DNA of 5,754 bases from Planctomycetales bacterium (GTDB lineage: Bacteria > Planctomycetota > Planctomycetia > Pirellulales > Thermoguttaceae): assembly GCA_007122045.1 (NCBI GenBank), contig SKJM01000392.1:1-5754 (forward strand). The letters run 5' to 3'. Numbering within the stretch: the first letter of the stretch is position 1; the number at the start of each line of letters is the position of its first letter. The position numbers and the translations under genes are program-made. Below are positions 1 through 5,527 of the stretch, piece after piece. The notes under the pieces were generated by a model. The model saw nothing but the letters and a program-made list of their open reading frames with translations, was not told the DNA's origin and did not search any database.

Positions 1-245
1 GGTCGATTTTCGGAGCGATTTTGCCTCCGGCTGTCGCGATTTGCTGCGGATATGGGGGATCGGATTGCGGCCGGAGGAGCTGTCCTCGCCCTCAGAATAG
101 GCGAGCCGGGCGCGCCCCTCCATGCCCGTCTTGCCGGCGCAAGAAGTGGGGAATCGCTCTTCCCCGGCCGATATGCAGGCAAGGGGCGTTGACCTGATTG
201 CGAGCGATGCCCCTCGATTTAGCCAATCCGAAATCCCTCACACAC
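1..245. other. Left-edge region without a defensible gene
   Basis: I see no protein in this stretch that I recognise. On the plus strand a frame is open from base 2 to a TAG at 98-100; its last residues read RPEELSSPSE, which could be the tail of an upstream gene. The same stretch is also open on the minus strand from an ATG at 123 to the window edge, without a ribosome binding site. Third-position GC cannot separate the two, because both frames share the same third positions. The remainder to base 245 is best treated as the upstream region of comB. No convincing promoter pair was found: a TTGACC at 189-194 has no -10 partner at proper spacing. Confidence 0.4.
148..165. other. Perfect 6-bp hairpin upstream of comB
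   Basis: GGGGAA (148-153) and TTCCCC (160-165) are exact inverted repeats around a 6-nt loop. There is no T-tract on either side, so it is not a standard intrinsic terminator. It lies about 90 nt before the comB start and could be a leader structure or the 3' end of an upstream transcript. It could also be chance in GC-rich DNA. Confidence 0.3.
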
Positions 246-251
246 AGGAGG
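246..251 (+). promoter_or_regulatory. Ribosome binding site of comB
   Basis: A perfect AGGAGG lies 6 nt before the ATG at 258. It decides the start of the gene. Upstream in-frame ATGs exist at 198 and 207 but have no such site, and the residues they would add (beginning MRAMPLDLANP) do not look like ComB. Confidence 0.85.
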
Positions 252-257
252 CTGCTC

Positions 258-1022
258 ATGCCGCCCCTTCTTCACGTCTACGCCCTTCCCCAGGTGGCCC
301 AGCCCGAAGAGATGACGGACGGGACGGTCGTCGTCATCGACGTGCTCCGCGCGGCGACCACCATTTGCCACGCCTTGGAGGCCGGGGCGGCGGAGGTGAT
401 TCCGTGCGTGGAGGTCGAGGAGGCCCGGGCCGCGGCCGCCTCGCTGCCCGGCGAGGTCGTATTGGGCGGCGAGCGCGAAGGGCTGCCCATCGAAGGCTTC
501 GACCTCGGCAACTCGCCCCGGGAATACACCCCCGAGCGGGTCGCAGGCAAGACGCTCGTGTTCACCACCAGCAACGGCACCCGGGCCCTGCACCACGCCC
601 GAATGGCCGAAAGCATCTTCCTCGGAGCGTTCGTCAACGCGGCGGCCCTCGTGGAGCGGCTGCTCGGGCGGGAGCATATTTATTTGCTTTGTTCCGGCAC
701 GCACGGGCAATACAGCGAAGACGATATTCTGCTGGCCGGCTTGCTGGTCGAGCGGCTCCAGCGCGCCGGCGGGTGCCATTACGCGCAGAACGCCCAGGCC
801 GTCACCGCCCGCGAATACTGGCTCAGCAGCTTCCCCGAGCCTCAAGCCCTGGGAGCCGAACCCCTGGAGCCGGAACGGCTGGTTTCGAAGCTTCGCCGCA
901 GCGCCGGCGGGCGGAACCTGATGGCCGTGGGCCTGGAGGACGACTTGATCGAGGCCGCCCAAATGGACCGCTTTGCATGCGTGCCCGTCTACGACGCCGG
1001 CGGCGGCCGGATTTGCCGATGA
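258..1022 (+). CDS. comB: 2-phosphosulfolactate phosphatase, ComB family
   Basis: The predicted protein has 254 residues and belongs to the ComB family of Mg2+-dependent acid phosphatases. The founding archaeal enzyme converts (2R)-phospho-3-sulfolactate to (2R)-3-sulfolactate plus phosphate (EC 3.1.3.71), a step of coenzyme M synthesis. Family hallmarks are visible in order: VVVIDVLRAATT (24-35), LGGER (69-73), EGFDLGNSPREY (79-90), GKTLVFTTSNGTRAL (97-111), GAFVNAAAL (123-131) and LLCSGTHGQYSEDD (143-156). The acidic and arginine residues in these blocks (D28, R31, E72, R73, D155, D156) are candidates for metal or phosphate binding. Length is close to the usual 230-250. The protein has no signal peptide and should be cytoplasmic. 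It is followed by 84 nt before the next gene. Bacteria of this kind are not expected to make coenzyme M, so the physiological substrate is uncertain; sulfolactate metabolism or a related phosphatase activity is possible. The family assignment is firm, the role is not. Confidence 0.92.
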   Translation: MPPLLHVYALPQVAQPEEMTDGTVVVIDVLRAATTICHALEAGAAEVIPCVEVEEARAAAASLPGEVVLGGEREGLPIEGFDLGNSPREYTPERVAGKTLVFTTSNGTRALHHARMAESIFLGAFVNAAALVERLLGREHIYLLCSGTHGQYSEDDILLAGLLVERLQRAGGCHYAQNAQAVTAREYWLSSFPEPQALGAEPLEPERLVSKLRRSAGGRNLMAVGLEDDLIEAAQMDRFACVPVYDAGGGRICR

Positions 1023-1106
1023 CCGTGACGATGCAAGATCGGCAAGTCGATCTCGACGTGTTTCTCCTCGATCGAGCCAAGAAGCGCCCTGCAAGGTTTT
1101 GCGGCG

Positions 1107-1841
1107 TTGCGTCCACACGTCGTTTCCACAGTGACCGACCTCCGGAACTCGGTAGCCCACGCATCGAGAAATTCACTGTGGGTCAGCTATGCGAGTGATC
1201 TGACCGATGCACTCGTCAGAAGCCTCCCGGAGTCTCCTCCCTTGGGGTTCGGATTATTCATCCACGGCGTCGATATAAGAACCATTCCTGCTCTTTCCTC
1301 AGCATTTCAACGAATCGCGTTTGCGGTAGACGGTGGCTTCATTGCAGCAGATGAACTTGCTGAAGTTCTGAAGGCAGAAAATCGAGCCAATCTGTTCATT
1401 GGCGGTATGGTAAACCAGGCTACGGAAACCATTACGTTCTGGCGGGGCAACTTGAAGCCACTGACCGTCCCGTTTTCTGCGTTTGAGAAGTCGGGAGACG
1501 GCACAAAGCCGAACTTCAACGCCTTCGCCGTGATTGACTGCGGACAGACGGTCAAACTAGGTGATGATGAAGCCGCGGTCGATGCCATCCTCTACGAGTC
1601 CGACCTGGCCTACCGGAGGGAGATCAACAAGAAGCGACAGGAAACCGAGCAGTCCTTCGGGGCCTCGCTGCGCCGTCTCCGAAAGCAACGCGGGCTTCGA
1701 AGGGAAGACTTTGAGCCGGATGTGTCGGCAAAGACCATCGCCCGCATCGAGCAAGAAAAGGTGAAGCGTGTCCAACGCAAGACCCTGGACGTTCTCGCGA
1801 ATCGGCTATCGGTTGAAGCAGATGAGATAGGGACGTATTGA
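1107..1841 (+). CDS. Xre-type HTH protein with uncharacterised N-terminal domain
   Basis: The frame encodes up to 244 residues. The C-terminal part, from about residue 183 (SFGASLRRLRKQRGL, then AKTIARIEQEKV, then LDVLANRLSVEADEI), is a compact lambda-repressor/Xre-like helix-turn-helix and predicts DNA binding. Residues 167-183 (YRREINKKRQETEQS) form a charged helical linker. Residues from about 45 to 165 form a separate domain that I cannot name. It includes LFIGGMVNQATETITFWRGNLKPLTVPFSAF and FNAFAVIDCGQTVKLG, and ends in AILYE. I recall similar N-terminal/HTH fusions in other bacteria but cannot tie them to a defined function. The start is doubtful: TTG at 1107 has only a weak AAGG (1093-1096), GTG at 1131 has no site, and no ATG occurs early in the frame. 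The frame stays open upstream to 1029. Bases 1261-1440 are 86/180 GC, far below the neighbours, while the HTH half is nearer 57-62%. That suggests horizontal acquisition or a mosaic gene. No toxin or partner gene lies beside it. Confidence 0.75.
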   Translation: MRPHVVSTVTDLRNSVAHASRNSLWVSYASDLTDALVRSLPESPPLGFGLFIHGVDIRTIPALSSAFQRIAFAVDGGFIAADELAEVLKAENRANLFIGGMVNQATETITFWRGNLKPLTVPFSAFEKSGDGTKPNFNAFAVIDCGQTVKLGDDEAAVDAILYESDLAYRREINKKRQETEQSFGASLRRLRKQRGLRREDFEPDVSAKTIARIEQEKVKRVQRKTLDVLANRLSVEADEIGTY

Positions 1842-2054
1842 TTCCCCAGAGGTGTGGCCTGTGGAAAGTGGGGTGCTTGTAGCGCGGGGCTGGAAGCCTA
1901 TGCCACGTTTCCCGCTCGCGGTAGGATGTTGTCTTGCACCGCCCGATCCTCCGGCTCGGCCTGCCTTGATAGCAATGCTAGCAGTGACAGCACCGCGCCA
2001 CCGTCCGAGGACAACCCGCCGGCGCCCCAGCCCGCCGGGAAACATGCACGGCCC
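1842..2054. other. Intergenic region between HTH gene and CPBP gene
   Basis: No credible gene is present; short frames here have the composition of random GC-rich DNA. The stretch contains a possible dispersed repeat near its left end and two direct copies of CCCGCCGG (2015-2022 and 2031-2038). The second copy can pair with CCGGCGG at 2062-2068. A short palindromic TAGCAATGCTA lies at 1970-1980. No clear terminator with a T-tract follows the HTH gene. Confidence 0.5.
1854..1906. repeat. Possible REP-like intergenic repeat
   Basis: GTGGC (1854-1858) and GCCAC (1902-1906) bracket a segment containing the small hairpin GGCT-GGA-AGCC (1888-1898). The right half, GGCTGGAAGCCTATGCCAC, resembles short intergenic repeats that I have the impression recur in planctomycete genomes, often as an inverted pair. 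Only one copy is in this window, so repetition cannot be shown here. It starts 13 nt after the stop of the compositionally atypical HTH gene. Confidence 0.3.
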
Positions 2055-2084
2055 TTGCCAACCGGCGGCCCCGGGTGGTAGGGT
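2055..2084 (+). promoter_or_regulatory. Candidate promoter abutting the CPBP gene start
   Basis: TTGCCA (2055-2060, 5 of 6 matches to TTGACA) and TAGGGT (2079-2084, TANNNT type) are separated by 18 nt. Transcription would begin at about 2091, which is the A of the ATG, giving a leaderless or nearly leaderless mRNA. The alternative reading is that AGGG at 2080-2083 is a Shine-Dalgarno site 7 nt before the ATG. The same bases serve either model and the sequence alone does not decide. Confidence 0.35.
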
Positions 2085-2090
2085 ATCACC

Positions 2091-2834
2091 ATGACGACGA
2101 CCTCCGCGCCCTCGCACAATCCGATTGCCCGATTCGTTGAAGCCTACTGGGTGCAGTCGCGGCGGCCGCTGGCCAGCTTGGTGTTCGTGGCGCCGCTGCT
2201 GGTGGTGTACGAGGCGGGCGTGCTGCTGCTCGGGGCCGCGCAGGTCCGCGCCGGCGCCGACGATTGGCTTCGGCAGTCGCTCGACTTTCTGGGATTCGGG
2301 CAGTATTTTCTCTTGCCCACCCTCACCGTCTCCGCCCTGTTGGCCTGGCACTATCTCAGCCGGGAGCCGTGGCACCTTTCGCGCGGGCTGATTCCGGCCA
2401 TGGCGGCCGAGTGCGTGGCACTGGCCGTCGGCCTTCGCCTGATCCTGCAGATGCAGGGGCTGCTCTTTGCCCAACTGGTGCGACCGGTACCGTTGAGCAT
2501 CACCTCGGCGATCGCCCGGGCGGTGGGCTTCCTCGGCGCGGGAATCTATGAGGAGTTGCTGTTCCGCCTGCTGCTATTGGCCCCCATGGCTTGGGGGCTG
2601 CGCCGCCTGGGCGTGAAGCCGGCGCTGAGTTTCGTGGTGGCCGCGGCCGTGACGAGCCTGCTGTTTTCCGCGGCGCATCACGTGGGGCCGGCGGGCCATG
2701 ACTTCGTCTGGTTCGATTTCGTCTTCCGCTTCTTCGCCGGCGTCTTCTTCGCCATCCTGTTCGTGTACCGCGGATTCGGTATCGCCGCGGGCGCCCACGC
2801 GGGTTACAACATTTTGGTTGGAGCCTTTCAGTAA
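2091..2834 (+). CDS. CPBP family intramembrane metalloprotease
   Basis: This 247-residue hydrophobic protein carries the three motifs of the CPBP/Abi family (Rce1-like CAAX proteases and bacteriocin-processing enzymes). Motif 1 is EELLFR with E154, E155 and R159. Motif 2 is FSAAH with F192 and H196. Motif 3 is HAGYN with H236 and N240. The glutamates and histidines are expected to form the metal-dependent active site within the membrane. Hydrophobic segments lie near residues 28-50, 71-90, 99-121, 143-169, 178-195 and 211-233, so it is a polytopic inner-membrane protein. Length is typical for the family and all key residues are present, so it should be active. Substrates cannot be predicted: bacterial members act in peptide maturation, self-immunity or membrane protein turnover, and no bacteriocin-like gene or prenyltransferase is nearby. 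The ATG at 2091 is the natural start, since the hydrophilic N-terminus leads directly into the first membrane segment. It appears to be a single-gene unit with its own promoter and a possible terminator. Confidence 0.9.
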   Translation: MTTTSAPSHNPIARFVEAYWVQSRRPLASLVFVAPLLVVYEAGVLLLGAAQVRAGADDWLRQSLDFLGFGQYFLLPTLTVSALLAWHYLSREPWHLSRGLIPAMAAECVALAVGLRLILQMQGLLFAQLVRPVPLSITSAIARAVGFLGAGIYEELLFRLLLLAPMAWGLRRLGVKPALSFVVAAAVTSLLFSAAHHVGPAGHDFVWFDFVFRFFAGVFFAILFVYRGFGIAAGAHAGYNILVGAFQ

Positions 2835-2855
2835 GGCACGCGGTTTGCACAGTCC

Positions 2856-2879
2856 CCGGCTGCTCCTCCGGCTTTTTTT
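2856..2879 (+). terminator. Possible weak intrinsic terminator after CPBP gene
   Basis: A CCGG (2856-2859) can pair with CCGG (2868-2871) around an 8-nt loop, followed one base later by seven T residues (2873-2879). The stem is only 4 bp, so the signal is weak. Its position, 22 nt after the CPBP stop and just before the promoter of the next gene, supports it. Confidence 0.35.
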
Positions 2880-2894
2880 CCGCCCAAACCCCCC

Positions 2895-2924
2895 TTGGAT
2901 ACCTCGCCGCCTTGGGCCTATAAT
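2895..2924 (+). promoter_or_regulatory. Sigma70-like promoter for the DUF2617-like gene
   Basis: A perfect TATAAT -10 box (2919-2924) is preceded, after an 18-nt spacer, by TTGGAT (2895-2900), a partial match to the -35 consensus. TATAAT stands out in this GC-rich setting. Transcription would start near 2931, giving a leader of about 140 nt before the GTG at 3074. No other gene start lies between. Confidence 0.55.
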
Positions 2925-2946
2925 GCGCGTATCAGCATTGACGTTC

Positions 2947-2968
2947 ATGGCGCTCCAATCGGAGCCAT
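2947..2968 (+). other. Hairpin in the 5' leader
   Basis: ATGGC (2947-2951) pairs with GCCAT (2964-2968) and TCC (2954-2956) pairs with GGA (2961-2963). This gives an 8-bp stem with a 2-nt bulge and an AATC loop. An alternative 5-bp stem, GCTCC/GGAGC, uses the same loop. It lies about 16 nt after the predicted transcription start. It may stabilise the mRNA end or regulate translation; I recognise no riboswitch class. Confidence 0.35.
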
Positions 2969-3059
2969 ATCATACGGAACCCGCACCAAGCCGGAAGGCA
3001 GGGCGCGACGTCCGCCGAGAGCGGGCGGCTCGCTTCCAGGCGGGGGGCGTTCCACAGCG

Positions 3060-3065
3060 AGAGGA
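3060..3065 (+). promoter_or_regulatory. Ribosome binding site of the DUF2617-like gene
   Basis: AGAGGA lies 8 nt before the GTG at 3074. It supports this non-ATG start over the in-frame ATG at residue 12, which would remove the conserved-looking N-terminal segment LTVRPKVAEL. Confidence 0.65.
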
Positions 3066-3073
3066 TTATCGAC

Positions 3074-3631
3074 GTGCTTACTGTCCGGCCGAAAGTGGCG
3101 GAGTTGATGTTTCGATTGTACGGCCGCCCGCTACATCCCGAATTGTTCGAAATCTACGCTTCCCGCACCGTGCAACGAGGCCCCTACCAGGCCAAGGTCG
3201 ACATCACCAGCGCCGGCCACGTAGTCACGTGGCGCTACGGCGACATGACGCTGACCGAAGTGGCCGCTTCCGCCCAGCATCCCTTGCCTCAGCAGCGGCG
3301 CCTGATCTCGCATTGCCTGAAGGGCAGCCACAGCGACCACGTCGACTGCCGGGGCGGCGTGTCGTACCACGTCGACTTTCAGCTCGAACCGGTCGAACCC
3401 GAACTGTTCTGGATATTCCAAGAGGAACTGGCGTTCGACGGCGAGCGCCAGGGCATGCTGCACAAGTTCGATTCCAGCGGCCGCATCGCGCTGGGCGCGC
3501 TGAGCTACATCCATACCGAAACCCGCAACCGCAGCCTCACGGTGCAGGCGTTCCATACCTTTCCCGACGACTACGCCATTGTGAAAAGCCAGTCGGTCTT
3601 CCGGCTGCCGCCGCCGCACGGCAAACGCTAG
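3074..3631 (+). CDS. DUF2617-like protein of unknown function
   Basis: The gene starts with GTG and encodes 185 residues. The sequence matches my recollection of the planctomycete branch of DUF2617. Characteristic stretches are VRPKVAELMFRLYGRPLHPELFEI (4-27), TSAGHVVTWRYGDMTLTEV (45-63), HPLPQQRRLISHCLKG (69-84), GVSYHVDFQLE (95-105), GMLHKFD (127-133) and FHTFPDDYAIVKSQS (160-174). There is no signal peptide, membrane segment or known catalytic motif. The many conserved histidines and acidic residues (H21, H49, H69, H80, H88, H130, H161) could bind metal or a ligand, but this is conjecture. The protein should be cytoplasmic. The gene appears to be transcribed alone from the promoter at 2895-2924. 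Its TAG stop (3629-3631) overlaps the stop of the convergent gene. The coding call is firm, the family name is from memory, and no function is assigned. Confidence 0.8.
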   Translation: MLTVRPKVAELMFRLYGRPLHPELFEIYASRTVQRGPYQAKVDITSAGHVVTWRYGDMTLTEVAASAQHPLPQQRRLISHCLKGSHSDHVDCRGGVSYHVDFQLEPVEPELFWIFQEELAFDGERQGMLHKFDSSGRIALGALSYIHTETRNRSLTVQAFHTFPDDYAIVKSQSVFRLPPPHGKR

Positions 3632-5448
3632 AGCGATTCGAGCGCCGCGCGGAACACCGCGAGCTTCTCGCTGATGAGCCTCGAATACGGCTCCAACTCG
3701 GCTGCCCGCGTCTGGTACTTCACCGCGTTGGCGTAGTCCTGCCTGGCGAAGTAGACGTGGGCGAGGGTGTCGTAGTAGGCGCCTTCATCCGGGCGTAGTT
3801 CGAGCGACTTGTTCGAGTAACGCAAGGCCTCGTCGAGGTCGCCCTCCGTATTGCCGATCAGCCACGCGAACTGGTTGTACCACCTCGCCTCGTCGGGATA
3901 CCGGTCGATGTTCTCGCGCAGCTCCTCGGCCGACGCCCGAATCATCTCCCGCGTCGCCCGCCGGTACGCCTCGCTCTGGTTCGGCAGGCGGTACCGGGCG
4001 ATCAGCGCGTCGAGTTCGCCCGGGTCGTCGGCCAGCGCCCGGTCGAGGTACTCCCGCTCTTTCGCATACTCCTCCAATCCGTGGTAATGCCGCGCCAAGT
4101 AGTAGTGCCTCTTGGCGCGGGTCATGGCGGGCGTCATCCGCGCGCGGGCGAAGCCCGGATTCATGCTCAACTGTTCGGCGAAGTCCGGATCGCGCTCGAA
4201 CTGTTCGACGAGCGCCTCGAGCACTTGCGCGGCCTCCCGGGCCTCGCCGCGGTCGTACAGCATGTGCGCGAAGGTGTGCCGCGTGGCGATGGTCACCAGG
4301 TCGTTCTCGGCGCCGTGGTCGAGCACGTAGCGGAACTCGCGCGCCGCCCACTCCGGACGGTGGCGCCGCCACAGGTCCAGGGCCAGCCGCCGCCGTTCGT
4401 CGAGCCAGGTACGGTTGCTCCCCGGGCGCAGCGCCAAGGCCCGCTCGGCCGTCTGCTCCGCCCGTTCCGTCTTCCCCTGCCCGGCCTGCGCCTCGGCCAC
4501 CAGATACAACAGTGCCGGCGTGGTCTCTACCGGCCCCGCGAAGCGCTCGGCCAGTTCATCGGCCAGGTTCCATGCCTCCTGGGCAATGAACCACTCGAGC
4601 AGTTTCCGCAGCTCGTCGGTATCGCCTCGCTCCAAGGCGATCAAGCGGCGCATGGCCTCGACGGCCCCTTCCCGCCGGTCCAACTGTTCGAGCCATGCCA
4701 CCTGGAACCGCAACAGGGCTGCCGCCACGTCGGCCTGGACGGCGCCCGCCGCGCGCCCCGGATGCGCTGCCGCGGCCAACTCCTCTTCGGCAAACCCGGC
4801 GAAGTGCGAGACCAGCGCCTCCGCATCGCGGTAATGCTCCGCCCAGGCCACCAGCCATCGCCCGCCCGGACGCCGGCTGCCGCCGAGCGACCGGCGGATG
4901 GTCTCCGCCACCTCCGGCGCGGGCGAGGGGGCGTCCACGCAAACGGCCAAAAGCTCAACGGCCGCCAGTTTCGACATCGCGCTCGACTGCTCGAATCGGA
5001 CGATCCGGCACAGCGCCTCCACGCCGAGCGCGTCGGGCAGCCGCGCCAGCTTTTCGATCCGCTCGCGGCGGTCCTCCGGCTTCAGCCAGCCGTAGTGGTC
5101 CAATAGCGCCTCCACCTGCGGAGGGTCGTCGGCGCGCGTCCATTCCACCTGCACCAGCCGGAGCAGGTAGCGGGCCCGGGCGGCAATCTCCAGGTCGTCG
5201 TGCAGCGTGGCCGCGCTGAGCGCGTCGAACGCCTCGGAACCCAGTTCCGACAATGCCTCCTGCGCCTGCTGGCGCGCGAAATAGTCGCGGTCGCCAAGCT
5301 GCTCGATGAGCCGGGCAATTTGCTCGTCGCGCGAAATGGGGGGCGGCGAGTTTTCGCGCGGGCCGCCGGGCGCCGCCGGCGCCGTCCATGCCGCCAAGGC
5401 AATCAGAAACCCGGCGATACGCGCCAAACGCGGGCTATTGAAAGGCAT
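3628..5448 (-). CDS. Exported HEAT/TPR-repeat protein
   Basis: The predicted protein has 606 residues. Its N-terminus, MPFNSPRLAR then IAGFLIALAAW then TAPAAPGG, is a typical Sec signal peptide, so the protein is probably exported to the periplasm. Residues about 40-100 (IARLIEQLGDRDYFARQQAQEALSELG onward) resemble HEAT-like helical repeats, as does about 125-170. The middle is alpha-helical. Tetratricopeptide repeats appear at about 311-344 (LLYLVAEAQAGQGKTERAEQTAERALALRP), 446-477, 523-553 (NQFAWLIGNTEGDLDEALRYSNKSLELRP) and 556-589. The last two are in the form common in planctomycete TPR proteins. Such repeats serve as protein-binding scaffolds, and no enzymatic domain is visible. An upstream in-frame ATG at 5499 was rejected because the 5448 start has a GGAGG site and directly yields the signal peptide. 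It lies 79 nt downstream of a thioredoxin-like gene on the same strand and may be co-transcribed with it. Its partner is unknown. Confidence 0.88.
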   Translation of the reverse strand: MPFNSPRLARIAGFLIALAAWTAPAAPGGPRENSPPPISRDEQIARLIEQLGDRDYFARQQAQEALSELGSEAFDALSAATLHDDLEIAARARYLLRLVQVEWTRADDPPQVEALLDHYGWLKPEDRRERIEKLARLPDALGVEALCRIVRFEQSSAMSKLAAVELLAVCVDAPSPAPEVAETIRRSLGGSRRPGGRWLVAWAEHYRDAEALVSHFAGFAEEELAAAAHPGRAAGAVQADVAAALLRFQVAWLEQLDRREGAVEAMRRLIALERGDTDELRKLLEWFIAQEAWNLADELAERFAGPVETTPALLYLVAEAQAGQGKTERAEQTAERALALRPGSNRTWLDERRRLALDLWRRHRPEWAAREFRYVLDHGAENDLVTIATRHTFAHMLYDRGEAREAAQVLEALVEQFERDPDFAEQLSMNPGFARARMTPAMTRAKRHYYLARHYHGLEEYAKEREYLDRALADDPGELDALIARYRLPNQSEAYRRATREMIRASAEELRENIDRYPDEARWYNQFAWLIGNTEGDLDEALRYSNKSLELRPDEGAYYDTLAHVYFARQDYANAVKYQTRAAELEPYSRLISEKLAVFRAALESL

Positions 5449-5455
5449 ACACACA

Positions 5456-5460
5456 CCTCC
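5456..5460 (-). promoter_or_regulatory. Ribosome binding site of the HEAT/TPR gene
   Basis: On the minus strand GGAGG lies 7 nt before the ATG at 5448. It fixes the start at the signal peptide and argues against the longer reading from 5499. Confidence 0.75.
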
Positions 5461-5501
5461 CCGGGGTGCAGGAACGGGCTTGCGATAACGGTCCACCATG
5501 C

Positions 5502-5521
5502 AAAGGCGCCAGGCGCCGTTT
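5502..5521 (-). other. Intercistronic hairpin between thioredoxin-like and TPR genes
   Basis: Two GGCGCC palindromes one base apart (5505-5510 and 5512-5517) allow a minus-strand stem of GGCG/CGCC extended by AAA/TTT across a bulged C, with a 5-nt loop. Only three T residues follow, so it is a poor terminator. It may mark an mRNA processing or partial termination point inside the operon. Confidence 0.3.
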
Positions 5522-5527
5522 CCCCAG

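Noticed and set aside
219..1160. Long minus-strand frame opposite comB
   Set aside because: It is an antisense shadow with low-complexity glycine/alanine-rich sequence, caused by high third-position GC in comB.
122..1198. Long plus-strand frame overlapping comB
   Set aside because: It is an arginine/glycine/proline-rich shadow of the comB frame with no recognisable domain; comB in the other frame is clearly real.
1019..1198. Small 59-codon frame whose ATG overlaps the comB stop as ATGA
   Set aside because: The arrangement looks like translational coupling, but there is no ribosome binding site, the peptide is unrecognisable, and it overlaps the HTH gene by about 90 nt.
1806..2474. Minus-strand frame across the intergenic region and the CPBP gene
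   Set aside because: The composition is typical of antisense GC-rich DNA, there are no domains, and it lies over a well-supported gene.
2091..2834. Idea that the CPBP protease and the HTH protein form an abortive-infection or bacteriocin system
   Set aside because: There is no bacteriocin precursor, toxin or other partner gene, the two are separated by 249 nt, and the protease seems to have its own promoter. CPBP membership alone does not indicate defence.
2698..3798. Plus-strand frame bridging the CPBP gene, leader and DUF2617-like gene
   Set aside because: It is out of frame with two real genes and passes through a promoter and terminator region; the product is a non-globular arginine/proline-rich string.
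4081..5106. Plus-strand frame opposite the HEAT/TPR gene
   Set aside because: It is an antisense shadow; the minus-strand frame has a signal peptide, a ribosome binding site and recognisable repeats.
5449..5499. Seventeen-residue N-terminal extension of the HEAT/TPR protein from ATG at 5499
   Set aside because: It would bury the signal peptide behind a charged extension and ignore the GGAGG site before 5448.
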